From Hyphomicrobiales bacterium (GTDB lineage Bacteria; Pseudomonadota; Alphaproteobacteria; Rhizobiales; Rhizobiaceae): a stretch of DNA of 64,000 nt. Positions 26,524 to 35,315 of this stretch are shown one piece after another (the first letter of the stretch is position 1; every line of letters begins with the position of its first letter). A model generated the notes under the pieces. That model saw only the letters and a list, made by a program, of their open reading frames with translations. It searched no databases and was not told the DNA's origin. The stretch lies in contig UBZP01000001.1 in assembly GCA_900469965.1 (NCBI GenBank), positions 248,001 through 312,000 of the forward strand. Reading direction: 5' to 3'. Made by a program: the position numbers and the translations under genes.

Positions 26524-27153
26524 CTACTTCGTACCGTACATGCGGTCTCCGGCATCGCCGAGGCCGGGCATGATGTAGCCCTTGTCGTTCAGGTGGCTGT
26601 CGATCGACGCCGTGTAGACCCTGACGTCGGGATGGGCGGAGCGGAAATTGCGGATGCCCTCGGGGGCCGCCAGCAGGCAGAGGAAGCGGATGTTGGTGGC
26701 GCCCCGCTCCTTCAGCTTCTCGATCGCCGCGATCGCCGAATTGCCGGTGGCGAGCATCGGGTCGACGACGATGACCAGCCGTTCGTTCAGCAGGTCCGGG
26801 GCCTTGAAGAAATACTCGACGGCTTCCAGCGTCTCATGGTCGCGGTAGACGCCGATGTGCGAGACGCGGGCGGAAGGGACGAGCTCCAGCATGCCCTCGA
26901 GCAGGCCGTTGCCGGCGCGCAGGATCGAAGCGAATACGAGCTTCTTGCCCTCGAGGACCGGGGCGTCGATGACCTGAAGCGGCGTCTCGATCCGCTCGGT
27001 CGTCAATTCGAGGTCGCGCGTCACCTCGTAGCACAGCAGCGTCGAAATCTCGCGCAAGAGCCGCCGGAAGCTGCCCGTCGAGGTGTCCTTCTTGCGCATG
27101 ATGGTCAGCTTGTGCTGCACGAGCGGGTGATCGATGACTGTTACGCCGTCCAT
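26524..27153 (-). CDS. upp: Uracil phosphoribosyltransferase
   Basis: A 209-residue UPRTase converting uracil and PRPP to UMP. The PRPP-binding loop is [11 protein letters not shown] and the C-terminal uracil-binding segment is [13 protein letters not shown]. It salvages uracil released by pyrimidine-nucleoside breakdown. The ATG at 27153 is preferred over a TTG 6 bp upstream. It lies downstream of deoB and add on the same strand with a 127-bp gap. Confidence 0.96.
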   Translation of the reverse strand: MDGVTVIDHPLVQHKLTIMRKKDTSTGSFRRLLREISTLLCYEVTRDLELTTERIETPLQVIDAPVLEGKKLVFASILRAGNGLLEGMLELVPSARVSHIGVYRDHETLEAVEYFFKAPDLLNERLVIVVDPMLATGNSAIAAIEKLKERGATNIRFLCLLAAPEGIRNFRSAHPDVRVYTASIDSHLNDKGYIMPGLGDAGDRMYGTK

Positions 27154-27280
27154 GGCCAAACCTTCCCTCGATTTCGTTGATCTTCTCTTCTTTCACAATC
27201 GCGCCCCGTCCCGCAAGAGACTGGATGGGACACCTGCCGTTCATCCCCGGTTGCCGGGCGAGGGACGGCCGAAAGCCACG

Positions 27281-28246
27281 TCAAAGCTGCGACAGCAGCC
27301 GGCCGCGGGTCTCCTCGTCCACAAAGGCGGCCTCGATCGCCGTTCTCGTCACGCCGTCCAGTTCACTCTCGGAATATCCCATCGCCTGCGAAGCGACCTC
27401 GTATTCGCGTTGAAGCGAGGTATGGAAGAAGGGCGGATCGTCGGAATTGAGCGTCACCTTCACCCCGGCGGCCTGGAGGCGGCGCAAGGGATGAGCCTGG
27501 AAGCTCTCGAACACGCCGAGCGCCACGTTCGATCCGGGGCACACTTCCAGCACGACGCCCGCCTCGGCCAGCCGCTCCACCAGGCCCGGATCCTCGATCG
27601 CCCGCACGCCATGACCGATGCGGGCAGGACGAACGAAATCGAGCGCATCGCGCACGCTTTCCGCCCCGCAGACCTCGCCGGCATGGATGGTGATCCCGAG
27701 GCCCGCCTCGCGGGCGATGTCGAAGGCGCGGACGAAGTCGGATACCGCGCCGATGCGCTCGTCGCCCGCCATGTTGAAGCCGGTCACCAGCGGATGCCCG
27801 ATTGCGGCGGCAAAGCGGGCCGCCCATTCGACCCGCTCGGGTCCGCGGTGCCGGAGACCGACGACGATCATCCGGCACTCGATGCCGGTCCTTGCACGGG
27901 CCGCCTCGATCCCGCGCGCGATGCCGGCGATGTAGGCGCCGGCGCCGAGGCCGACGGTCTCGGCGTGGTCGGGCGAGACGAACAGTTCGCTGTAGATGGC
28001 GCCCGCAGCGGCCAGTTCGTCCAGATAGGTCTCGGTCAGGAGCGCATAGTCGTCCTCGGTGCGAAAGAGACCGGCGACGGCATCATAGGCGGCCAGGAAG
28101 CTCGTGAAGTCCCGCCAGACATAGGCGCCGTCCCGGAGGAAGGCATCGGTTTCGACGCCGTATCTGCACGCCTGCGACAAAGCCAGCGCCGGCGGAACTG
28201 CGCCCTCGAGGTGGCAGTGAATTTCGGCCTTCTTCATCTGCCGCAT
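27281..28246 (-). CDS. add: Adenosine deaminase
   Basis: A 321-residue amidohydrolase-superfamily deaminase. Zinc ligands H10 and H12 lie in [15 protein letters not shown] carries the third histidine and catalytic glutamate, and LNSDDPPFF the metal-binding aspartate. It converts (deoxy)adenosine to (deoxy)inosine, feeding the PNP encoded in the facing operon. The start is set by a TGATG junction with deoB; a GTG one codon earlier is possible. An adenine-deaminase activity of the same fold cannot be excluded by eye. Confidence 0.9.
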   Translation of the reverse strand: MRQMKKAEIHCHLEGAVPPALALSQACRYGVETDAFLRDGAYVWRDFTSFLAAYDAVAGLFRTEDDYALLTETYLDELAAAGAIYSELFVSPDHAETVGLGAGAYIAGIARGIEAARARTGIECRMIVVGLRHRGPERVEWAARFAAAIGHPLVTGFNMAGDERIGAVSDFVRAFDIAREAGLGITIHAGEVCGAESVRDALDFVRPARIGHGVRAIEDPGLVERLAEAGVVLEVCPGSNVALGVFESFQAHPLRRLQAAGVKVTLNSDDPPFFHTSLQREYEVASQAMGYSESELDGVTRTAIEAAFVDEETRGRLLSQL

Positions 28247-29475
28247 CACAGGAAGCTTCTCCCGTAGGGTCCCGGCGGCAGGCCGAGATGCCTTGCGATC
28301 GTCTCGCCGATGTCGGCGAAGGTCGTCCGGGTGTCCAGCAATCGCGAGCGGATGCCGGGGCCGAAACTCATGATCGGCACGCGCTCGCGCGTGTGGTCGG
28401 TGCCGCGCCAGGTCGGGTCGCAGCCGTGGTCGGCCGTGAGCAGGACGAGATCGCCCGGATGCAGCTTGCGATCCACCTCCGGCAGGCGCCGGTCGAACGC
28501 CTCGAGGGCTGCGGCATAGCCGGCCACGTCGCGGCGATGGCCGTAGAGCATGTCGAAATCGACGAAATTGGTGAAGACCAGGTCGCCATCCTGGGCCTCG
28601 TCCATCGCCTGCAGGGTGGCGTCGAACAGCGCCATGTTGCCGTTCGCCTTCAACAGCCGGCCGATGCCCTGATGGGCGAAGATGTCGGCGATCTTGCCCA
28701 CCGCATGCACCGTGCGCCCGGCCTCGGTCAGCCGGTCCAGTAGCGTCGGCTCGGGCGGAAGCACGGAGTAGTCGCGCCGGTTGCCGGTGCGCTCGAAACT
28801 CCCAGGGCCTTCGCCGACGAAGGGCCGCGCGATCACCCGGCCGATCCTGCCGCCGGGCCGGTCGTCGAGAATGGCCCGAACGGCCTGGCAGAACGACAGG
28901 AGCCGATCCAGGCCGAAATGCGCCTCATGTGCTGCGACCTGGAAGACGGAATCCGACGAGGTGTAGCAGATCGGCTTGCCCGTCGCGATGTGCTCTTCCC
29001 CGCACCGAGCGATGATGTCCGTTCCAGAGGCGTGGCAGTTGCCGAGGATGCCCGGGACCTGGCCGATCTCGCAGATGGCCGCAACCAGTTCCGGCGGGAA
29101 GGCGTCGCCTTCGGAGGGGAAGTAGCCCCAGTCGAACATCACCGGGGTCCCGGCGATTTCCCAGTGGCCCGACGGTGTGTCCTTGCCGCGGGAGATCTCG
29201 CTTGCGGCGCCATGCTGGCCGAAAACGCGGGAAGGCACCTCCATCCCGTCGGGGAAACGGCCAGTGGCGGCGTGGGCGGCGTGAAGCAGCCCGAGGGCGG
29301 ACATGTTGGGAAGCCTGAGCGGCCCCTGCCGCAGGCCCTCCCGATCTCCGGCACCGGCCGCACAGAACTCGGCGATGTGCCCAAGGGTATCGGCGCCGTC
29401 GTCGCCGAAGTCCGCCGCATCCGGGCCGCCGCCGATGCCGAAGGAATCAAGTACGAAAAGAAACGCTCTGGCCAT
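28246..29475 (-). CDS. deoB: Phosphopentomutase
   Basis: A 409-residue alkaline-phosphatase-superfamily mutase. The N-terminal metal site [11 protein letters not shown] with GADTLGH, the phosphothreonine region [10 protein letters not shown], and the C-terminal [10 protein letters not shown] and GTDHTRE motifs are all present. It converts (deoxy)ribose-1-phosphate to the 5-phosphate for DeoC or the pentose phosphate pathway. It is the first gene of deoB-add-upp on minus. Confidence 0.96.
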   Translation of the reverse strand: MARAFLFVLDSFGIGGGPDAADFGDDGADTLGHIAEFCAAGAGDREGLRQGPLRLPNMSALGLLHAAHAATGRFPDGMEVPSRVFGQHGAASEISRGKDTPSGHWEIAGTPVMFDWGYFPSEGDAFPPELVAAICEIGQVPGILGNCHASGTDIIARCGEEHIATGKPICYTSSDSVFQVAAHEAHFGLDRLLSFCQAVRAILDDRPGGRIGRVIARPFVGEGPGSFERTGNRRDYSVLPPEPTLLDRLTEAGRTVHAVGKIADIFAHQGIGRLLKANGNMALFDATLQAMDEAQDGDLVFTNFVDFDMLYGHRRDVAGYAAALEAFDRRLPEVDRKLHPGDLVLLTADHGCDPTWRGTDHTRERVPIMSFGPGIRSRLLDTRTTFADIGETIARHLGLPPGPYGRSFL

Positions 29476-29675
29476 GCTTCACCTGTCGATCCTACGCAGC
29501 GCGCACGGGGCCGCGGAACGGGAGACGATCGACCTGCGGCCGAAAGCGCGATGGCGTCATCCTGCGCCGACGGCGATCCTCCCATCGCCGGAATGACATG
29601 GAATTCGATGACGGCTCAAGAGAAATCGCCGGCTCAGGCCAGCTGGGCGACAGCGAGCGACGCCGAATGCAAGTA

Positions 29676-30305
29676 TCAGCTGCAAACGCTGCAGGGAAGC
29701 TCGTTGCCCTTGCGCAGACGGCTGTAGCTGGTGCGCTTGAGCGTGGGATTCACGATCTCCGTCGTCGAGGACCCGCGCAGGAACGGGAGGAACCGATCGA
29801 CAAGATCGATCCTGTATTCCATCGTCACCGTGGTCATGACGAGGAAGCTCTTCACCGTCTTCATGTCATCCGCGAGCGGTATCGGCGTTCCCTTGGTCAT
29901 GCCCGTCACCGTCTGATCGTTCTCGTCGCGCGACCAGGCAACCGTGGCGTTCTGGGCATCGTCGACTTGAATGCCGACGATCTCGTAGCCGAGGTTTGTG
30001 GCGTCGACCGCGTAGGGTGCGAGCATGCTGTTGGCCGCCATCCTCGCGTCGGCAAATTCCGTATTGCCGAGGCTGCTGAACTGAGCCAGCAGGTCGGAGA
30101 TCGTCGAGGATGCGCGGCCGACCTTGTTGTAGACCGACATCGCCACCGAGATCTCGTAGGCGCCGATATATCCGACCAGAAGCAACGGCACGAGGATGGC
30201 GAACTCCACCGCTCCGGCGCCGTCGCGCCTGCGTGCCAGACGCCGCAGCGCGGTCGGCATCCGGGAGGCGATGATCCTGCGCATGCGACCCGCATCTGCC
30301 TTCAT
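29676..30305 (-). CDS. TadE-like pseudopilin 2 of the Flp pilus system
   Basis: A 209-residue TadE/TadG-type protein. After a basic leader, residues 29-60 give the TadE motif GAGAVEFAILVPLLLVGYIG, a type IV prepilin-like signal with the conserved glutamate. The rest is periplasmic. The last residues LPCSVCS carry two cysteines. It overlaps the preceding tadE-like gene by 4 bp (ATGA). These minor pseudopilins are needed for Flp pilus biogenesis. A 200-bp gap without genes separates it from deoB. Confidence 0.85.
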   Translation of the reverse strand: MKADAGRMRRIIASRMPTALRRLARRRDGAGAVEFAILVPLLLVGYIGAYEISVAMSVYNKVGRASSTISDLLAQFSSLGNTEFADARMAANSMLAPYAVDATNLGYEIVGIQVDDAQNATVAWSRDENDQTVTGMTKGTPIPLADDMKTVKSFLVMTTVTMEYRIDLVDRFLPFLRGSSTTEIVNPTLKRTSYSRLRKGNELPCSVCS

Positions 30306-30880
30306 TGGTAGTCCTCGTTCCGGAACACGGCCGTGGCAACCAGATTTTGCCCGTCTATTGTTTCGCCCGAGGGGCCGTACAGACGGGACACCATCCGCAG
30401 GTAGTCAACGATGATCGGCCATCGGTAGCAGGCGCGCACGATGTTGGTCGACTGCTTGCCGCCGGGCGCGAAGGTGTCGGCGTCCGGGCATTCCATGACG
30501 TCGGCGGCTCCCCCGAAATTCGCAAGGCTGCGCACATCGATGTGGAGACGCGACGGCTCGTCGGTGCTCTCGTCGCAACTCAGCAGGACGACGAGCTCCT
30601 CGCAGAAGAGCGTGCGGAACTCCCGCGCGTCCACGTCCGTCGGACGGTCCATCTCGAATGTGATCTCGCCCATGCGGATCCTGCGCGCCATCGAATCGTT
30701 GGCGTTGAGCAGAACCTGCTCCGCGGCATAGGCGACGAAGGTCTCGATGATCGCGAAGACGATACCGAAGAACACCGGAGCCAGAATGGCGAACTCCAGC
30801 GAGGAGGCGCCTTCACGCGTGCAGAAGAAGCGCCTCAGCCGGCCGGTAGGCCCGTCATGTCGCCTGGTCGTTCCCGTCAT
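30302..30880 (-). CDS. TadE-like pseudopilin 1 of the Flp pilus system
   Basis: A 192-residue TadE-family protein with the prepilin-like segment GASSLEFAILAPVFFGIVFA at about residues 24-43 after the basic RRFFCTRE leader. The periplasmic part has several cysteines (CEELVVLLSC, MECPDAD, RACYRW) that could form disulfides. It is coupled to the next tadE-like gene. Upstream 194 bp separate it from the secretin-N-domain gene; I see no gene there. Confidence 0.87.
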   Translation of the reverse strand: MTGTTRRHDGPTGRLRRFFCTREGASSLEFAILAPVFFGIVFAIIETFVAYAAEQVLLNANDSMARRIRMGEITFEMDRPTDVDAREFRTLFCEELVVLLSCDESTDEPSRLHIDVRSLANFGGAADVMECPDADTFAPGGKQSTNIVRACYRWPIIVDYLRMVSRLYGPSGETIDGQNLVATAVFRNEDYQ

Positions 30881-31074
30881 GGATCCGATTCACCTTCCGC
30901 TCGCGCTCCGGCCCTTTCGGGGGCGCAGGGCACCTTCCCCAAGCGTCGTTCCAAAAGGTCCTTCATCGACCATTCGACCGCGCATGGGCGCGAGACTAAA
31001 CGATCGACCGTTTATTTTCCGTTTGCGGGAAGGCTGGCATTCGACCGGCTTCCCGGTTTCGAACGCCACAGGCG

Positions 31075-31503
31075 TCAGGGAGAGGAACTGGTGGCGCGCT
31101 TGGCGTGCTGTTCGCAGATCGGCGTGCAGGAGAGGACCGAGCGTTCGGTCTGGCGGAACACGCGGACGGTGTTGCCCTCGTCGATGGAGACGAGGATGCG
31201 CTCGTCGACGATGGCATTGCCGTCGGCATCGAGGAGCACGAGATTGGTGGTGCCGAAATTCCGGCCGGTCAACACGATCGTCGTGGCGTCGGCGACGGTC
31301 GCGTCGGCCACCTCCGCATTGCCGACGATGACCTTGCTGACGGGGCGGTCCAGCTTCAGCACGCGCGCGTGATCCATGTAGACGCGCATCATTTCGCCGT
31401 CTTCCGCCCGGGCGCCGCCCGCGATCATGCAGGACTGCGCGAGCAGAAGCCCGATACCCAGACGCATGGCCCTGGAGGTGGCGAATGTCCCGACGGTTCT
31501 CAT
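31075..31503 (-). CDS. Stand-alone pilus secretin N-domain (BON-like) protein
   Basis: A 142-residue exported protein. The signal peptide spans about 1-33 (ending GARA). The mature part matches the pilus-assembly N-terminal domain found at the front of CpaC/RcpA secretins (IVGNAEVADATVAD, then TIVLTGRNFGTTNLVLLD). CpaC encoded at 33743 has the related segment, so this is a second free copy. The C terminus adds a CTPIC pair absent from the CpaC copy. It may modulate the secretin or bind its periplasmic ring. The ATG is preceded by AGGA 9 bp upstream. Confidence 0.8.
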   Translation of the reverse strand: MRTVGTFATSRAMRLGIGLLLAQSCMIAGGARAEDGEMMRVYMDHARVLKLDRPVSKVIVGNAEVADATVADATTIVLTGRNFGTTNLVLLDADGNAIVDERILVSIDEGNTVRVFRQTERSVLSCTPICEQHAKRATSSSP

Positions 31504-31872
31504 CTGGCAGAATCCTGAAGCTGCGGCCTTGGCCGAGAATGGCTGCGAATGGTGAATGAACCCTTAAGCGGTTCCGCTTTTCCTCAATCCTTTGCTGGTC
31601 CGCCGGGCGATGTCGACGAATCGCGCCCCGATTTCGCGGGGGCCGAATATGTCCGCCCAATCGGTCGCTCGCCTGCGGTTCCCGTGCATCCGCCGTTCCG
31701 GCGCGCTGCGTTGCGCCTTTGTTTACCACAATATCGGTCAGCCCGCGTTAACGGAACGGTAACCGCCTTCCTTAAGCAGGTGGCAATGCGGCGCGTGTAG
31801 GTTGCAGTCATCCGAACAGCGGAAAACAGTTGTCGGACGTGCTGAACCAACACCGTGGATAGGAGAAACCCC
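31504..31872. other. Divergent promoter region between the secretin-N gene and flp
   Basis: A 369-bp region without a gene. It holds a CtrA-like TTAA-N7-GTAA site (31748-31762) toward flp and an AGGAG ribosome site just before the flp ATG. No RNA gene is recognised. Confidence 0.6.
31748..31763 (+). promoter_or_regulatory. CtrA-like box (one mismatch) upstream of flp
   Basis: TTAA-CGGAACG-GTAAC differs from TTAA-N7-TTAAC at one base. It lies 110-125 bp before the flp pilin ATG. In Caulobacter the pilA pilin gene is CtrA-controlled, which makes the match plausible. Confidence 0.4.
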
Positions 31873-32055
31873 ATGACCAAGATCTTCGCTCGCTTCCTGA
31901 AAGACGAATCCGGCGCGACCGCCATCGAATACGGCCTGATCGCAGCCCTCATCTCCGTCGCCATCATCGCCGGCGCAAGCACCCTCGGCGACGAGCTGTC
32001 CGACACGTTCAACACGCTCAGCGGCGAAATGACCAACGCCAACAGCGCGCACTAA
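31873..32055 (+). CDS. Flp-family type IVb pilin
   Basis: A 60-residue major pilin precursor. The class IVb processing motif is seen in ESGATAIEYGLIAALISVAI: cleavage after G (residue 14) leaves the mature pilin with the conserved E and Y. The single helix polymerises into the pilus. CpaA, encoded next, is the matching prepilin peptidase. A strong terminator follows, as expected for an abundantly expressed pilin with separate mRNA. Confidence 0.95.
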   Translation: MTKIFARFLKDESGATAIEYGLIAALISVAIIAGASTLGDELSDTFNTLSGEMTNANSAH

Positions 32056-32093
32056 TCGCAGACACCGGCGGCGTCAGCCGCCGTATTGTCCAG

Positions 32094-32129
32094 GGACCGC
32101 CTTCCACACGGAGGCGGTCCTTGTTTTTT
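32094..32129 (+). terminator. Rho-independent terminator after flp
   Basis: Stem GGACCGCC / GGCGGTCC (extended by TCC/GGA across a bulged T), then TTGTTTTTT. A second 7-bp GC hairpin at 32066-32083 lies between the stop and this terminator and has no T-tract. Confidence 0.88.
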
Positions 32130-32194
32130 AGAAAGCCTTCATCGATTGCGTTCATGCTGTCCGGCACGAACGGGGACCACAAGGGGGAATTGCC

Positions 32195-32707
32195 ATGACG
32201 GAAGCAGCCATCTTTGTCGTCTTTCCGCTCTGCCTGGCGATCGCGGCCTTCTCCGATCTTCTCACCATGACCATCCCGAATCGCGTTTCCGCGATCCTTT
32301 TGGCCACCTTCATCGTCGTTGCGCCGCTTGCCGGACTGAGCCTGACCGCAATCGGGCTTCATCTTCTGGCCGGCCTCGCCGTCTTCGGCGTCTGCTTCGC
32401 CCTGTTCGCGATCAATGTCATGGGCGGGGGCGACGCCAAGCTTCTGACCGCGAGTGCCGTCTGGTTCGGCCTCACGCCCGCGCTCGTCTCCTACCTGATG
32501 TATGTTTCCATCTTCGGCGGGGTGCTGACGCTTATTCTCCTGGCCCTGCGCTCCCGCGCCACGATGATCATGGCGTCAGGCCTGCCGGTCCCGAACCATC
32601 TGCTGACTGCCAGGAAGGTGCCCTACGGCATTGCGATCGGCTTTGCCGCCTTCGTGGCCTATCCGGCTTCGCCGCTGATGCAGGCCGCGCTCGCCCGCCT
32701 CCACTGA
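32195..32707 (+). CDS. cpaA: CpaA, prepilin peptidase
   Basis: A 170-residue aspartic prepilin peptidase (TadV/CpaA, A24 family). The two active-site aspartates are in FSDLLTMTIPN near the N terminus and MGGGDAKLL near residue 84. It has about five or six helices. It processes the Flp pilin and the TadE-like pseudopilins. A GGGGGA ribosome site precedes the ATG. Confidence 0.93.
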   Translation: MTEAAIFVVFPLCLAIAAFSDLLTMTIPNRVSAILLATFIVVAPLAGLSLTAIGLHLLAGLAVFGVCFALFAINVMGGGDAKLLTASAVWFGLTPALVSYLMYVSIFGGVLTLILLALRSRATMIMASGLPVPNHLLTARKVPYGIAIGFAAFVAYPASPLMQAALARLH

Positions 32708-32838
32708 CACCGTCGAAGACTTGAAGCGCATGGTCACCGGTGACCTTGCCCGCCGCCCCGTTGCCGCCTGCAGCGCGCATACGCCTTTCAGCCGTCGATT
32801 GCATTAGCAGAACGCGATAGCCCCGTGGTGAGCGGCGT

Positions 32839-32854
32839 TTAAGCCGACGTTAAC
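32839..32854 (+). promoter_or_regulatory. CtrA box upstream of cpaB
   Basis: TTAA-GCCGACG-TTAAC matches the full CtrA consensus TTAA-N7-TTAAC without mismatch. It lies 86-101 bp before the cpaB ATG. A TTAACCAT half-site of the type linked to CtrA in rhizobia is at 32874-32881. Confidence 0.7.
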
Positions 32855-32939
32855 CACGCTCATAAGCAAGTCATTAACCATAATTATACCAATTGGTGGT
32901 CAATGTGACGATGCAATCTCGCACGTCCAGGGGCCAACC

Positions 32940-33746
32940 ATGAAACCGGCGCGAATCATCATTCTGGCAGTCGCCGTCCTTTCGGCGGGCGTTGCGGGCT
33001 ATCTCGCCCTGCAGCTCGCCCGCGGCAACCGCATCTCGGTTGCCAAGCCCGTCGTCGAACGGGAGCCGACCATCAACGTGCTCGTGGCAACGCAGAGCCT
33101 GCCGATCGGCGCGCGCCTCAACGGCGACTCGTTCGGCTGGAGCGCCTGGCCGGAGAAGAACGTCGTCGAGGGCTTCATCACCGAGGAGAACCGACCGGAC
33201 GCGGTGGAGAAGCTCGCGGGCGCCGTCGTGCGCATGCCGATCTTCAACGGCGAACCGATCCGCCAGGAGAAGATCGCCGATTCGAACAGCAAGATCATGT
33301 CGTCGCTGCTGCCGGCCGGAAAGCGCGCGGTATCGACGGAGATCTCGGTTGCGACCGGCGCCGGCGGCTTCATCCTGCCGAACGACCGCGTCGACGTGAT
33401 CATGGTCCGCGAAGGCGACGACGACGCCAAGATCACCGAGACCATCCTCAGCAACGTGCGGGTGCTCGCGATCGACCAGCAGATCCAGGAGAGCGAGGAC
33501 GGCAAGAAGACGGTGGTAGGAACGACGGCGACGCTCGAGCTCACGCCGGATCAGTCCAAGGTGATCACGGTCGCGCAGCAGATGGCCGAGCGGCTGCAGC
33601 TGGCGTTGCGCAGCGTCGCCGACGCGCAGGAAGAAGACACGAAGGCGGCCGACTACCTGCTGAGCGGAGGCGAGGGCTCCCCCATCATCCAGGTCATCAA
33701 GTCCGGTGAAATCGTCAGGTCGGGTACGCCCGCGGCCAACCAGTGA
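32940..33746 (+). CDS. cpaB: CpaB, Flp pilus assembly protein (RcpC-like)
   Basis: A 268-residue RcpC/CpaB-family protein. The N-terminal membrane helix (about 6-25) is followed by a SAF domain (about 48-115, INVLVATQSLPIGARL) and the RcpC domain with GAGGFILPNDRVDVIMV. It is a periplasmic part of the Tad secretion apparatus. The next gene, cpaC, starts inside its stop (GTGA, 4 bp). Confidence 0.94.
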   Translation: MKPARIIILAVAVLSAGVAGYLALQLARGNRISVAKPVVEREPTINVLVATQSLPIGARLNGDSFGWSAWPEKNVVEGFITEENRPDAVEKLAGAVVRMPIFNGEPIRQEKIADSNSKIMSSLLPAGKRAVSTEISVATGAGGFILPNDRVDVIMVREGDDDAKITETILSNVRVLAIDQQIQESEDGKKTVVGTTATLELTPDQSKVITVAQQMAERLQLALRSVADAQEEDTKAADYLLSGGEGSPIIQVIKSGEIVRSGTPAANQ

Positions 33747-35302
33747 AGCAGGAGCGCACAGTGCGAGGAATCGGAAAGAAATTTCGGGCTTCGGTCGCCG
33801 GCGGGATGACCTTCTGCCTTGCCTTCTCGGGCATGCCGGCAGCGGTGGTCAATGGCGGCCATGCCATCGACATGGCGCGAGCCGCCGCCTCGACCAGCCT
33901 GGTCCGGATCACCGACGCAGGCCCGGGGGCACGCAAGTCGCTGAAACTCGGGCTCAACAAGGCGATCGTCGTGGACCTGCCGACCGACGCGCACGACATC
34001 CTGGTCGCCGACCCGATGAAGGCGGACGCGGTCACCCGTACCTCGCGACGCATCTACATCTTCGGCAAGGAGATCGGCCAGACCAACGTCTTCATCTTCG
34101 GGCCGAACGGCGAGGAGATCGTCAGCCTCGATCTCGCCGTCGAGCGCGACATCACCGGCCTCGAAGAGCATCTGCGCCGGTTCATTCCGGATTCCAATAT
34201 CTCGGTCGAGATCATCTCCGACAACATCGTGCTGACCGGCACGGTGCGCACGCCGCAGGACGCGCTGCAGGCCGCCCGCCTCGCCGACATCTTCCTCACC
34301 GGCGGTGAGGCGACCACCCGTACCGTGACGGCCCAGGGCAACAACGGCGATGCGGCGATCTTCGGCGAGGAACGGCAGAAGTCGCAGGTCGTCAACATGC
34401 TGAAGATCGACGGCGAGGACCAGGTCACGCTGAAGATCACCGTCGCCGAGGTCAGCCGGCAGGTGCTGAAGCAGCTGGGCTTCAACGGCTCGGTCAGCGG
34501 AAGCGACGGCTATATCGCCTTCCGCAATCCCTCCAATCTCGGCGGCGCGATCGACTGGACTGCCAATGCCGTACTGTCCGGGACGGTGGGAGGCACCGAC
34601 ATCGCCACCTACGTCAACGCCATGGAACAGGCAGGCGTGATGCGCACACTTGCCGAGCCGAGCCTGACCGCGATCTCGGGTGAAGCCGCCAGTTTCTATG
34701 TCGGCGGCGAATTCTGGCGTCCCGTCGAGCAGGAAATCGACAACGAGAAAGACGAGATCAAGCGCACCAACGAGGAGGTCGAGTACGGAATTCGTTTGAA
34801 TTTCAAGCCCGTGGTGCTTTCGGCCGGTCGGATTAGTTTGCGCGTCGAAACCGAGGTGTCCGAGCCAACGTTTGAAGGGTCGGTCAGTACCCTCAGCAAC
34901 CTGGGTGCCCCCGGCGCAACTGTCATGTCCATCCGGCGCCGCGAAGCTTCGACCAGCGTCGAGCTTCCTTCGGGCGGATCGATCGTGATCGCCGGCCTCG
35001 TCAGGGAAGAAATCCGCCAGGCGATGTCCGGTTTCCCCGGACTGTCCAAGATCCCGGTGCTCGGCACGCTGTTCCGCTCCAAGGACTTCCTGCGCAACGA
35101 GACGGAAATGGTCATCATCGCGACACCCTATCTCGTGCGCCCAGTGGCCCGCAACGAGCTGAACCGGCCGGACGACAACTTCAACCCGACGAACGATGCG
35201 GCAAGCTTCTTCCTCGGCCGGGTCAACCAGATCTACGGCCGCAAGGAGGCCGGCGTGCCCGCCGGGACCTACAACGGCGCCGTCGGCTTCATCTACAAGT
35301 GA
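33743..35302 (+). CDS. cpaC: CpaC, Flp pilus outer-membrane secretin
   Basis: A 519-residue secretin (RcpA/CpaC). Signal peptide about 1-37; pilus-assembly N-domain with DILVADPMKADAV; BON domain (about 133-200); then the secretin core with VEYGIRLNFKPVVL and the GSIVIAGLV and FPGLSKIPVLGTLFRS motifs. It forms the outer-membrane pore for the pilus. The GTG start at 33743 overlaps cpaB; no better start with the signal peptide is seen. Confidence 0.95.
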   Translation: MKQERTVRGIGKKFRASVAGGMTFCLAFSGMPAAVVNGGHAIDMARAAASTSLVRITDAGPGARKSLKLGLNKAIVVDLPTDAHDILVADPMKADAVTRTSRRIYIFGKEIGQTNVFIFGPNGEEIVSLDLAVERDITGLEEHLRRFIPDSNISVEIISDNIVLTGTVRTPQDALQAARLADIFLTGGEATTRTVTAQGNNGDAAIFGEERQKSQVVNMLKIDGEDQVTLKITVAEVSRQVLKQLGFNGSVSGSDGYIAFRNPSNLGGAIDWTANAVLSGTVGGTDIATYVNAMEQAGVMRTLAEPSLTAISGEAASFYVGGEFWRPVEQEIDNEKDEIKRTNEEVEYGIRLNFKPVVLSAGRISLRVETEVSEPTFEGSVSTLSNLGAPGATVMSIRRREASTSVELPSGGSIVIAGLVREEIRQAMSGFPGLSKIPVLGTLFRSKDFLRNETEMVIIATPYLVRPVARNELNRPDDNFNPTNDAASFFLGRVNQIYGRKEAGVPAGTYNGAVGFIYK

Positions 35303-35315
35303 CCGGGGAACGGAC

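Noticed and set aside
32066-32083. GGCGGC-GTCA-GCCGCC hairpin after flp as a terminator
   Set aside because: It lacks a T-tract; the hairpin at 32094-32129 is the better candidate.
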